DNA of 64,000 nucleotides, from contig NZ_AP025472.1 of the NCBI RefSeq assembly GCF_024347395.1, positions 1,612,001-1,676,000 of the forward strand, written 5' to 3'. The stretch comes from Vibrio cortegadensis. Its GTDB lineage: Bacteria > Pseudomonadota > Gammaproteobacteria > Enterobacterales > Vibrionaceae. This document shows positions 56,601 to 61,969 of the stretch, one piece after another; position 1 is the first letter of the stretch, and each line of letters begins with the position of its first letter. The notes under the pieces were generated by a model, which saw only the letters and a program-made list of their open reading frames with translations, was not told where the DNA came from and did not search any database. A program made the translations under genes and the position numbers.

Positions 56601-58921
56601 ACGTTTGGCACTTCGAAGGTGCCGTCCGCTTTCACCGTCACGTCGTTCAGAACGATATCTGCCGTGCTGTCGTCGCCATCGCTGATCACCAAGTCCACGG
56701 TCGCCGCTGCGGTTTCACCGATGTTGCCGCTGATGGTCGCTGTCTCGGTACCTGTGATCTCATCATCGTTATCGTCAGCTGTGCTGTCTGTGATGCTCAC
56801 CGTTGGCTGTGTGATGGTATCGCCATCATCGTCGCCGTCTTCACCGTAAGTGATGTCTACTACAGCTTGATCACTCCCTTTTGGTGAAACGTTTCCGTCG
56901 AGGTCGCTTTGCGTCGCATCCACTTTAATGCTGTTGCTATCGGTCACGTTTGCGGTCCAAGTAATCACACCGTTGCTGTAGCTGTAGGTACTTTGCGCTG
57001 TGCCATCTGCGTTCACAAGTGCATTGCCATCCAGTATCAATGACACAACGCTGTCGTTGATACTCAACGTCACTTCACCGCCTTTCATCAACTCGGCGTG
57101 GTTCACGTCAACCTTCACTTGAACCTGGTCATTATCCAGCTCATCTTTGTTGATCACACCATCGTTGTTCGCGTCATCCACGATGCTAACGCTTGGCGCA
57201 CCTGCGTCCGCCGTGGTATCCACTTTCGCTTTGTCGCTGCCTTTCTCTGACACGTTGCCCGCCGCATCCGTAATGGTTGCTTCCACGGTCAGGATCGTAC
57301 CTTCCGCCGGTGTATCGACTGTGGTCAACACTTTCCCTGTGTCAATGTGAGCCTGAGTCAATTCGATATCAATGCCGTTCACCGTTAAAATATCGCCCAC
57401 ATTGGCATTAGCAGGTGGCGTCACAAGGACATCGACTAAGCCGTCGATTTCACTGTTAGATAACGTGCCATCATTGTTGGTATCTTCTGTGATCACCACC
57501 GTTGGGGCATCTGGCGCTGTGGTATCGCCGACGGTCACGCTGTCGCTCGCTTGTGGCGAGGTATTGCCCGATGAGTCTGTCACGGTAGCCGTCACCGTCA
57601 GTGACTCGCCATCCGCTGGGACAGGATATTGATAGCTGACGCCATTATCCAAGTCGCCTTGCGTCAACACGCGATCCGGTTGACCCGGCACGGTTAAGGT
57701 ATCGCCCACGTTGGCATTAGCCGGCGGCGTCACAAGGACATCGACTAAGCCGTCAATTTCGCTGTTGGCTAACGTGCCGTCATTATTGGTGTCTTCAGTG
57801 ATCACCACGGTTGGGGCGCCTGGCGACGTGGTATCACCCACAATCACGCTGTCGCTGGCTTGTGGCGAGGTATTGCCCGATGGGTCTGTCACGGTGGCCG
57901 TCACCGTCAGTGACTCGCCATCCGCTGGTACCGGGTATTGGTACGTTACTCCGTTATCTAAATCGTCTTGCGTTAACACGCGATCCGGTTGACCCGATAC
58001 GGTTAAGGTATCGCCCACATTGGCATTGGCCGGCGGCGTCACAAGGACATCGACTAAGCCGTCGATTTCACTGTTGGCTAACGTGCCGTCATTGTTGGTG
58101 TCTTCAGTGATCACCACCGTTGGGGCCTCTGGCGCGGTCGTATCTCCGACCGTCACGCTGTCGCTGGCTTGTGGCGACGTATTGCCCGATGGGTCTGTCA
58201 CGGTGGCCGTCACGGTCAGTGACTCGCCATCCGCTGGAACAGGATATTGATAGCTGACGCCATTATCCAAGTCGCCTTGCGTCAACACGCGATCCGGTTG
58301 ACCCGATACGGTTAAGGTATCGCCCACGTTGGCATTGGCTGGCGGCGTCACAAGGACATCGACCAAACCATCGATTTCACTGTTGGCTAACGTGCCGTCA
58401 TTGTTGGTATCTTCGGTGATCACCACGGTTGGTGCATCAAGTGTTATTGGTAATACTGGTGTTGCTGACGACGTCTGATACGCCTCAAGCAAAGACAAAC
58501 TTTGTGTTTGTGACAAGCCTAATGCTTCTAACCCTGATGTAACAAAATTCGTATCAGCGAGAACTTCCGCTCCATCACGCTCTACGGCTCCGCTTGTTAT
58601 TAGGCTTGAACCAGAATTTGTACCTGCTGCCGTTGCAAATTCTTCATTAATTTGCGTTGGGTCTTGCCCCTCTTCCAATGCAGCGAATATCTGCTCGATG
58701 TCATCTGTGATGTCATCAAGTTCATTTTGATCATTAACTCGGCTAACCTGTGCTTCAGAAGCAGTGAGATCCGTCATATCAGAAATATTATTTTCAATGA
58801 CAAGCTCTCCAGGAAGTACTATTTCACCCTCTTTTAAAACCTTCACATTACCGTTAAGGTCGATGACCATTATTTGATCTAATGAGGAGATACCTCCTGC
58901 AACTAAAGCACTAAAATCCAT
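44696..58921 (-). CDS. Giant LapA-type repeat adhesin, type I secreted
   Basis: A surface adhesin of 4,741 residues in one open frame. Residues 1-95 form a retention module with no signal peptide. Next is the di-alanine cleavage site TAAG at 97-100 in EEFATAAGTNSG, as cut by LapG in LapA. Ig-like units of 103 residues run from 163 to about 690. Twenty 118-residue units occupy about 692-3051 (TQPTVSITDST at the start, TYGDETDEPADGI at the end). Then follow an inner RTX-like stretch (LGAGDDEFIVNQDDENDK), cadherin/VCBS-type domains (about 3,300-3,700), an unassigned beta-rich part (about 3,780-3,930), RTX nonapeptides near 4,050-4,080, a von Willebrand A domain with MIDAS LDSSGSM near 4,284, and RTX repeats GGDGEDTLVGGLGNDILTGG near 4,620 before the type I secretion end. 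AGAGG lies before the ATG. By family it would stay threaded in a TolC-like pore until LapG cuts it at low c-di-GMP. The divergent TolC-family gene is the likely pore. Confidence 0.95.
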   Translation of the reverse strand: MDFSALVAGGISSLDQIMVIDLNGNVKVLKEGEIVLPGELVIENNISDMTDLTASEAQVSRVNDQNELDDITDDIEQIFAALEEGQDPTQINEEFATAAGTNSGSSLITSGAVERDGAEVLADTNFVTSGLEALGLSQTQSLSLLEAYQTSSATPVLPITLDAPTVVITEDTNNDGTLANSEIDGLVDVLVTPPANANVGDTLTVSGQPDRVLTQGDLDNGVSYQYPVPADGESLTVTATVTDPSGNTSPQASDSVTVGDTTAPEAPTVVITEDTNNDGTLANSEIDGLVDVLVTPPANANVGDTLTVSGQPDRVLTQDDLDNGVTYQYPVPADGESLTVTATVTDPSGNTSPQASDSVIVGDTTSPGAPTVVITEDTNNDGTLANSEIDGLVDVLVTPPANANVGDTLTVPGQPDRVLTQGDLDNGVSYQYPVPADGESLTVTATVTDSSGNTSPQASDSVTVGDTTAPDAPTVVITEDTNNDGTLSNSEIDGLVDVLVTPPANANVGDILTVNGIDIELTQAHIDTGKVLTTVDTPAEGTILTVEATITDAAGNVSEKGSDKAKVDTTADAGAPSVSIVDDANNDGVINKDELDNDQVQVKVDVNHAELMKGGEVTLSINDSVVSLILDGNALVNADGTAQSTYSYSNGVITWTANVTDSNSIKVDATQSDLDGNVSPKGSDQAVVDITYGEDGDDDGDTITQPTVSITDSTADDNDDEITGTETATISGNIGETAAATVDLVISDGDDSTADIVLNDVTVKADGTFEVPNVDVSSLKDGTLTVDATFTDQDGNVETADDTVAKDTTYGDETDEPADGITQPTVSITDSTADDNDDEITGTETATISGNIGETAAATVDLVISDGDDSTADIVLNDVTVKADGTFEVPNVDVSSLKDGTLTVDATFTDQDGNVETADDTVAKDTTYGDETDEPADGITQPTVSITDSTADDNDDEITGTETATISGNIGETAAATVDLVISDGDDSTADIVLNDVTVKADGTFEVPNVDVSSLKDGTLTVDATFTDQDGNVETADDTVAKDTTYGDETDEPADGITQPTVSITDSTADDNDDEITGTETATISGNIGETAAATVDLVISDGDDSTADIVLNDVTVKADGTFEVPNVDVSSLKDGTLTVDATFTDQDGNVETADDTVAKDTTYGDETDEPADGITQPTVSITDSTADDNDDEITGTETATISGNIGETAAATVDLVISDGDDSTADIVLNDVTVKADGTFEVPNVDVSSLKDGTLTVDATFTDQDGNVETADDTVAKDTTYGDETDEPADGITQPTVSITDSTADDNDDEITGTETATISGNIGETAAATVDLVISDGDDSTADIVLNDVTVKADGTFEVPNVDVSSLKDGTLTVDATFTDQDGNVETADDTVAKDTTYGDETDEPADGITQPTVSITDSTADDNDDEITGTETATISGNIGETAAATVDLVISDGDDSTADIVLNDVTVKADGTFEVPNVDVSSLKDGTLTVDATFTDQDGNVETADDTVAKDTTYGDETDEPADGITQPTVSITDSTADDNDDEITGTETATISGNIGETAAATVDLVISDGDDSTADIVLNDVTVKADGTFEVPNVDVSSLKDGTLTVDATFTDQDGNVETADDTVAKDTTYGDETDEPADGITQPTVSITDSTADDNDDEITGTETATISGNIGETAAATVDLVISDGDDSTADIVLNDVTVKADGTFEVPNVDVSSLKDGTLTVDATFTDQDGNVETADDTVAKDTTYGDETDEPADGITQPTVSITDSTADDNDDEITGTETATISGNIGETAAATVDLVISDGDDSTADIVLNDVTVKADGTFEVPNVDVSSLKDGTLTVDATFTDQDGNVETADDTVAKDTTYGDETDEPADGITQPTVSITDSTADDNDDEITGTETATISGNIGETAAATVDLVISDGDDSTADIVLNDVTVKADGTFEVPNVDVSSLKDGTLTVDATFTDQDGNVETADDTVAKDTTYGDETDEPADGITQPTVSITDSTADDNDDEITGTETATISGNIGETAAATVDLVISDGDDSTADIVLNDVTVKADGTFEVPNVDVSSLKDGTLTVDATFTDQDGNVETADDTVAKDTTYGDETDEPADGITQPTVSITDSTADDNDDEITGTETATISGNIGETAAATVDLVISDGDDSTADIVLNDVTVKADGTFEVPNVDVSSLKDGTLTVDATFTDQDGNVETADDTVAKDTTYGDETDEPADGITQPTVSITDSTADDNDDEITGTETATISGNIGETAAATVDLVISDGDDSTADIVLNDVTVKADGTFEVPNVDVSSLKDGTLTVDATFTDQDGNVETADDTVAKDTTYGDETDEPADGITQPTVSITDSTADDNDDEITGTETATISGNIGETAAATVDLVISDGDDSTADIVLNDVTVKADGTFEVPNVDVSSLKDGTLTVDATFTDQDGNVETADDTVAKDTTYGDETDEPADGITQPTVSITDSTADDNDDEITGTETATISGNIGETAAATVDLVISDGDDSTADIVLNDVTVKADGTFEVPNVDVSSLKDGTLTVDATFTDQDGNVETADDTVAKDTTYGDETDEPADGITQPTVSITDSTADDNDDEITGTETATISGNIGETAAATVDLVISDGDDSTADIVLNDVTVKADGTFEVPNVDVSSLKDGTLTVDATFTDQDGNVETADDTVAKDTTYGDETDEPADGITQPTVSITDSTADDNDDEITGTETATISGNIGETAAATVDLVISDGDDSTADIVLNDVTVKADGTFEVPNVDVSSLKDGTLTVDATFTDQDGNVETADDTVAKDTTYGDETDEPADGITQPTVSITDSTADDNDDEITGTETATISGNIGETAAATVDLVISDGDDSTADIVLNDVTVKADGTFEVPNVDVSSLKDGTLTVDATFTDQDGNVETADDTVAKDTTYGDETDEPADGITQPTVSITDSTADDNDDEITGTETATISGNIGETAAATVDLVISDGDDSTADIVLNDVTVKADGTFEVPNVDVSSLKDGTLTVDATFTDQDGNVETADDTVAKDITANVGAPSITNITDDSTDSDYSTVTLHGTGSEPGNTIEVFAKDSSGLYVSIGTAFVVVGDPSPTWTLDISSESAIPLNDNEFLYAKEKDSDGNTSEASDTVHYYHGDFDPALSETTDDYVLLGAGDDEFIVNQDDENDKLVADGGAGTDTAKFDFAKDAQGVTVTINANGEVVVVDPQGDTNIFREFENFNFDGEVITKDQILQPEVTIIDADNILTQIELGQNVNYTVKLPVGAAVGSVLIVTIEGVAQAPIQLTPQHLSDGKLDLSLPGSDVVGTELTIDAQITLANGQIGESGSDDIDVNTAPSAVDNGLNSVNEETIVTIAKSDLLANDSDSDNDSFSITNVDNAVGGTVTISGNNVVFTPTEHFNGKASFNYTITDEHGDTDTATVEFVYDAVNDKATITGIDTGEVTEVDGSVILSDTGILISTDVDNVDNRFQTSVIDVEHPSEGAPHGSLTMTEAGVWTYNVNNSHIESLAVNQTRIESFIVKSEDGTEHQIDVKITGTNDEPTVSGAVTRTVAEDSITSIDLLQNASDVDDGHSLSIVDVGSLPDGVSVSESTLTIDTSHASYQHLDKDDSMDVTVIYKVKDEHGATVDQSAVITVTGTNDEPIAQNFKLTTDSDGEAEFKFTDIDLNLVTQDSAVSDIEDDHDGTTLKIVIDEDPLFGDFYIAGTEQKVVKGAEIKADTKLEYRAADDANDKLSFDAVDYINDGNSVGSSVKEIVIGGVSISGGVYAGDMESGATLTKANLGYDSSDKDRGFGVNSTGDVDNEISSDAKEYLQIEFAEGVTVTSADITFASMHGHYDKGATQNAQVNIFLYRDGVHVETLILDADNGDTLSNSLATKTIEFSDGFDEIRVTTTANNNSNFTVRGVEVNESTISESIDYHAVDSDGTDSNTAQITVDGTTSDAQPDVNVQIGEPSVVKASELAEHSGVRRFDSLASAKLEYSASGKLINEGDHRQDALSHKNMDADYLMIAHGGHNETLTAQYGDFNDILVGGDGVLGNSDSDKQDSLHARGGDDILIGEGGDDGLYGGTGNDTAVYAGNFDEYDVSDVKVVSGNSTFFTVEDEGYDAAGRSNEGDDDLYDVEYLQFADGIFHWDGDSWENIEQTYLEYPLDIDASVGDITSDTIHSLTIEGLPSGSEVVNSNGDVVGSLNGDGTWSVPVTSGQTEINIDGLSVRIPQGEQLSINVKVEAIDSGNNDIESSEASATAPHEVFVVQEVTPPTLISLVLDSSGSMDDYSHNGVTRMNLMLQASVAMLQDVKSQPGSNEVHVQLIDFDNRVSGDDEENMSPIGWFTVEEAIAILTSAQAGSVEVGGSTYFEVTGGTDYEEAAYATINGYGSLPTGIDASNTNDVVYFISDGASNGGWDSDADKAWNDFTKDKDVTAVGVVKSVTSSTNIDNLESISNKVVYIPDSELITKLPQLAPVIGQAGELLGNISNQAVVIDVDKLNVLQEIGVDGSQSKSSLVATIVDGELKLATDYGDLIINSDGSYVFQHIATAPTVDSGKALGLEIMYTVRDGDGNESQQLLSLNISAQGEANLAQSHAQAGSTADDLLVGTDFDDILLGGDGEDTLVGGLGNDILTGGDDADLFKWVDGDLDGSTDRITDFSITEGDKVDLSDLFIDTPTQQQVDELLDNIEVEGDADNSSMVIETPVQQVTIEFDGLSAADLTNNLSNILVIKDD
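49770..56849 (-). repeat. Twenty tandem 354-bp units in the adhesin gene
   Basis: Exactly periodic at 354 bp (118 codons, frame kept) from 49770 to 56849, which makes 20 units; the copies that I compared line by line are identical (for example 49921-49980 and 53461-53520). Only the outermost unit (near 56810) changes at its edge. GC is about 58 percent by count of sample lines, while nearby non-repeat parts of the same gene are near 35-40 percent. Such a run invites copy-number change by recombination. Confidence 0.98.
57509..58435 (-). repeat. Three 309-bp Ig-like repeat units in the adhesin gene
   Basis: Three nearly identical units of 103 codons (APTVVITEDTNNDGTLANSE at the start of each), followed by a fourth whose second half differs (to about 57200) and a more divergent fifth. 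Small differences between units (for example SYQYP or TYQYP) show that they are older than the 354-bp array. Confidence 0.93.
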
Positions 58922-59339
58922 ATGAGCCTCTGCTAAACCGTCTAGTTATTAACAATGTCGTCAATAAGTTGACATTGGTCCTATTTATATAATTAATAAG
59001 ATAACATTAAACATATTCAACATCAGCTCAAAACGACATTCCGTTAACCAAACGATTACAAAATATTGATTCCCATCACACATAAAAATGGAGCAATATC
59101 ACACAAAACCTACACATAATTATAAGTCAAGCCTCAAAAACAAATGAAACCAATGATTTATACCACACCTCGTATTTATAAAAATAAGTTAACCTTCGGT
59201 GGTAAAAGTTAGTATTATTCGTTCGATCTTTAACATATATAGTGTTACTTTATTGGCGTTTGGTCTTTATTCTCATTATTAAGACGCCTAATACCCTAGT
59301 ATTATATTTATCAACAATAATTCATGGAGCATCTCATTA
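58922..59339. other. Divergent promoter region of the adhesin and its TolC-family gene
   Basis: About 420 AT-rich bases without a gene. It must contain both promoters. Two TCACAC half-sites (near 59074 and 59098) might recall CRP sites, but no full TGTGA-N6-TCACA is present. I see no certain operator. Confidence 0.55.
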
Positions 59340-60641
59340 ATGAGCACTCGGATTAAAATGTTATGTGCCGCTGTAATCATAAGTTCTCCTGCTGCTAGCC
59401 AAACCCTTGAACAAGCAGTATCGATCACTCTTGCTACTAACCCAGAAATTAAAAGCGCATTTAACGAATACGTAAGTAAGCGGTATCAAAATGAAGCTTC
59501 TGGAGGGGCATATCGTCCGAGTATCGATTTAGATGCAGGAATTGGATATGAAGCTGTAGATTTAGCGTCCGGTACCGAAGATGAATTAACCAGAAAAGAA
59601 GCAACAATTACTTTAACTCAGCTGATATGGGATGGTTCATCAACGCTTAATGATATGGATCGTACAGCTGCAGATGCAGAATCTGTCCGATATCAACTTC
59701 TTTCTGATGCACAAGACACTGCATTGGAGGTGACAAAGATCTACCTAGATTCAGTTAAAGCCTTTGAAATACTCAGTTTATCGGAAAGTAATTTGGCGGT
59801 TCATAAAGAGATATACAAAGATATCAAGCGACGAGCAGAATCAGGCATTGGCTCTACAGCTGACCTTTCTCAAGTAGAAGCTCGTATTGCTAAAGCCCAT
59901 GGCAATCTTCTTGCTGCGCAAAACAATCTTTTTGATGTACATACCCAATTTAAGCGCATTGTTGGGCAAACACCACAAGGCTTAATTTTTCCAAGAGCGG
60001 ATCAAAGTACATTACCTCTAACAGTAGACAGCGCAATAGAAGCAGCATTTACCAACCACCCTGTCATTAAAATATCAATGACCGATGTTGATTCTGCCAA
60101 ATTTCAATATGATCAAACGAAAGGCCGAAATTACCCAACACTCTCTTTTGAAGCGGCTCAAACTTGGCGTGATGACGCTGGCGGTATTGAAGGGAGCAGT
60201 GATGAATTTTCAGCCATGCTAAGAATGAAGTACAACTTATACAATGGTGGGTCGGATTCCGCTCGTACTGATAGCGCTGCTTATCAACTGAATAAAGCAA
60301 AGGATTTACGAGATAGAGCTTACCGAAGTGTTGAAGAGGGATTAAGATTATCTTGGAGCGCACTCGACTTAACCGTACAGCAGAAAGAGTTCTTATCCGA
60401 TCATGTAGACTCCGCTTCAGACACTGTCATCGCATATAATAAACAATACAGAATCGGCAAGCGAACATTGCTCGATTTACTCAACACTGAAAATGAATTA
60501 TTTGAGGCCCGAAAAGGCTATGTTGATGCAAAGTTTGCAGAGCAATACGCTAAATATCGAGTTCTGAATGCTACGGGTAATTTGTTATCTTCGTTGCGAG
60601 TGGATATTCCTAAAGAGTGGGCAAAAAAGGTGGACTATTAA
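59340..60641 (+). CDS. TolC-family outer-membrane channel, LapE/AggA type
   Basis: A 433-residue outer-membrane efflux/secretion protein. It has a signal peptide (about 1-20, ending SSPAAS) and two outer-membrane-efflux repeats, each with long helices and a strand pair (GYEAVDLASGTEDELTRKEA; FEAAQTWRDDAGGIEGSSDE). YRIGKRTLLDLLNTENELFE is the typical TolC-family motif near the end. In Lap and Shewanella BpfA loci this type of channel exports and holds the giant adhesin. GGAG lies 10 bases before the ATG. It is divergent from the adhesin gene and 1 base from the OmpA-family gene. Confidence 0.92.
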   Translation: MSTRIKMLCAAVIISSPAASQTLEQAVSITLATNPEIKSAFNEYVSKRYQNEASGGAYRPSIDLDAGIGYEAVDLASGTEDELTRKEATITLTQLIWDGSSTLNDMDRTAADAESVRYQLLSDAQDTALEVTKIYLDSVKAFEILSLSESNLAVHKEIYKDIKRRAESGIGSTADLSQVEARIAKAHGNLLAAQNNLFDVHTQFKRIVGQTPQGLIFPRADQSTLPLTVDSAIEAAFTNHPVIKISMTDVDSAKFQYDQTKGRNYPTLSFEAAQTWRDDAGGIEGSSDEFSAMLRMKYNLYNGGSDSARTDSAAYQLNKAKDLRDRAYRSVEEGLRLSWSALDLTVQQKEFLSDHVDSASDTVIAYNKQYRIGKRTLLDLLNTENELFEARKGYVDAKFAEQYAKYRVLNATGNLLSSLRVDIPKEWAKKVDY

Positions 60642-60642
60642 T

Positions 60643-61254
60643 ATGAAAATCGCATTACTACCACTGGCATTTTGTCTTCTGACTCATGCGACTGCTTCGT
60701 TTTCTCAAGACGAATATGACTATCGGGCGACACCAGAAGCTGAACAAATAGCCGATTTACTTGATGATGATCGTGATGGAGTGATCAACGATCGAGATTT
60801 ATGCCCAGGAACGCCAAGCAAAGCTGAAATTGATAATGACGGCTGTGGTACTTATATTAAAACCTCAGAACAGATGAAGCTTCGAATATTGTTTGCTAAT
60901 AATTCAACTGAAATCAATCCCGTTTTTCGTGGTCAAATCCGTCAAATGGCCGATTTTTTAAAGCAGTACCCTTCAACGTCTATCGAACTCCAAGGCTTCG
61001 CAAGCAAAGTGGGTAACCCACAAGCGAATATGAAGTTATCGAAAAGACGAGCAGAAAACGTTGAGTCGATGATCATCAGTTACGGTATTAGCCAAACTCG
61101 TATTCGCAATGTTGGCTTTGGTGATCATAACCTTTCAGAACAAGGGACAGATCAAGTTAGCCATGCGTTAAACAGAAAAGTTGTTGCCACCGTTGTTGGT
61201 CATAAAGGTGAAGTTAAAGAAGAGTGGACTATATTCACTAAAATAGGTAAGTAA
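60643..61254 (+). CDS. OmpA-family protein with a thrombospondin-3 type calcium motif
   Basis: A 203-residue exported protein. The signal peptide is MKIALLPLAFCLLTHATASF. A calcium-binding stretch DDDRDGVINDRDLCPGTP lies near 42-60. An OmpA-type peptidoglycan-binding domain follows (about 75-190) with ILFANNSTEINP, IELQGFASKVGNPQANMKLS and SKRRAENVESMI. AAGGTGG is a good ribosome-binding site for the ATG at 60643, which follows the channel gene by one base, so the two are coupled. An OmpA-family gene after the TolC-family gene is also found in the Shewanella BpfA locus. It may anchor the secretion pore to the wall; this is inference. Confidence 0.9.
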   Translation: MKIALLPLAFCLLTHATASFSQDEYDYRATPEAEQIADLLDDDRDGVINDRDLCPGTPSKAEIDNDGCGTYIKTSEQMKLRILFANNSTEINPVFRGQIRQMADFLKQYPSTSIELQGFASKVGNPQANMKLSKRRAENVESMIISYGISQTRIRNVGFGDHNLSEQGTDQVSHALNRKVVATVVGHKGEVKEEWTIFTKIGK

Positions 61255-61282
61255 CTTAACTTTAAAGTTATCACTTGAGATT

Positions 61283-61302
61283 AGGGGCTATATGTCCCTT
61301 TT
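61283..61302 (+). terminator. Terminator after the channel-OmpA operon
   Basis: A short stem AGGGGC / GTCCCT (one G-U) with a 5-base loop, then TTTTCCTTTT. It is moderate in strength. Confidence 0.6.
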
Positions 61303-61393
61303 CCTTTTATAACCATCCTCTCAACTGAATATTTCGTGCATCTTTTACAAAAAATGGTAATCTAACCGCGTCTTATCTACCGAGAAATATACA

Positions 61394-61744
61394 ATGAGCA
61401 AATTGACTGCAGACATCCAAGCAAACTTAGACCTTTTTGTTGCTGAAACCAAAGCAAACCAACTAGTTTGGGGCCTTAAAAATGATGAAGGCTGGTTAGC
61501 ATGCGACTCTACAGAATTTGAAAATAGCGAAGTTATGCCTTTTTGGTCATCAAAAGAAGATGCTCAAGCTCATAATGTAGAAGAGTGGGCTGACTTTGAA
61601 ATCTTAGAAATTCCATTAGATATTTTTGTTGAAGATTGGCTTTTAACTTTAGCTGAAGATGGCGTTTTGATTGGTACTAACTGGAATAGTACTTTAGATG
61701 GCAAAGAACTTGAACCATCTGAGATGGCGAAACTATACCTTTAG
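61394..61744 (+). CDS. DUF2750 family protein
   Basis: A 116-residue acidic cytoplasmic protein of the DUF2750 family (FVAETKANQLVWGLKNDEGW, PFWSSKEDAQAH, LEIPLDIFVEDWLLTLAEDG). It resembles small immunity-like proteins in composition, but its function is unknown and no toxin gene lies beside it. It has its own 5' gap and seems to be a single-gene unit. Confidence 0.85.
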   Translation: MSKLTADIQANLDLFVAETKANQLVWGLKNDEGWLACDSTEFENSEVMPFWSSKEDAQAHNVEEWADFEILEIPLDIFVEDWLLTLAEDGVLIGTNWNSTLDGKELEPSEMAKLYL

Positions 61745-61769
61745 TTCAACATCTGAATAAAAGTAATCC

Positions 61770-61802
61770 TGAATAGAGGTTCTCACCCTATGCCTCTATT
61801 CA
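61770..61802. other. Hairpin after the DUF2750 gene
   Basis: A 10-bp perfect stem TGAATAGAGG (61770-61779) with CCTCTATTCA (61793-61802) and a 13-base loop, but no T run. It may protect the 3' end. Confidence 0.5.
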
Positions 61803-61969
61803 AATTGTCCCTTCGATGGTTCACCCCACCTAAATATAAAGTTATTTGAATCAATAATTTAGGCAATAAACAGTATCTATCTCACACTTCTTTAGACTCA
61901 GATAATAATTTGTTGTTCTATTTTGTATTCGTTTTTAAAATACGTCGTTAGATCACTTTAAGGTTTATT

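Noticed and set aside
50124..56849. Nineteen identical 117-codon frames, each starting at GTG, on the plus strand
   Set aside because: One per repeat unit in another antisense frame; no ribosome-binding site, no support beyond periodicity.
49770..56849. CRISPR array or phage-type direct repeats
   Set aside because: Units are 354 bp without unique spacers and lie inside a coding frame.
49817..56887. A 2,356-codon open frame on the plus strand through the repeat array
   Set aside because: It is the antisense of the adhesin repeats. Because the 354-bp unit has no stop in this frame, all 20 copies stay open. Its translation has no sensible composition or secretion features, and the minus-strand frame has clear domains and a ribosome-binding site.
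57147..58250. Several plus-strand frames of 60-100 codons opposite the Ig-like repeats
   Set aside because: Antisense shadows of the adhesin's N-terminal repeats.
59040..59110. CRP site in the adhesin promoter region
   Set aside because: Only TCACAC half-sites; no TGTGA partner at the right distance.
61394..61744. DUF2750 protein as immunity protein of a toxin pair
   Set aside because: No toxin-like gene lies next to it; size and acidity alone are not evidence.
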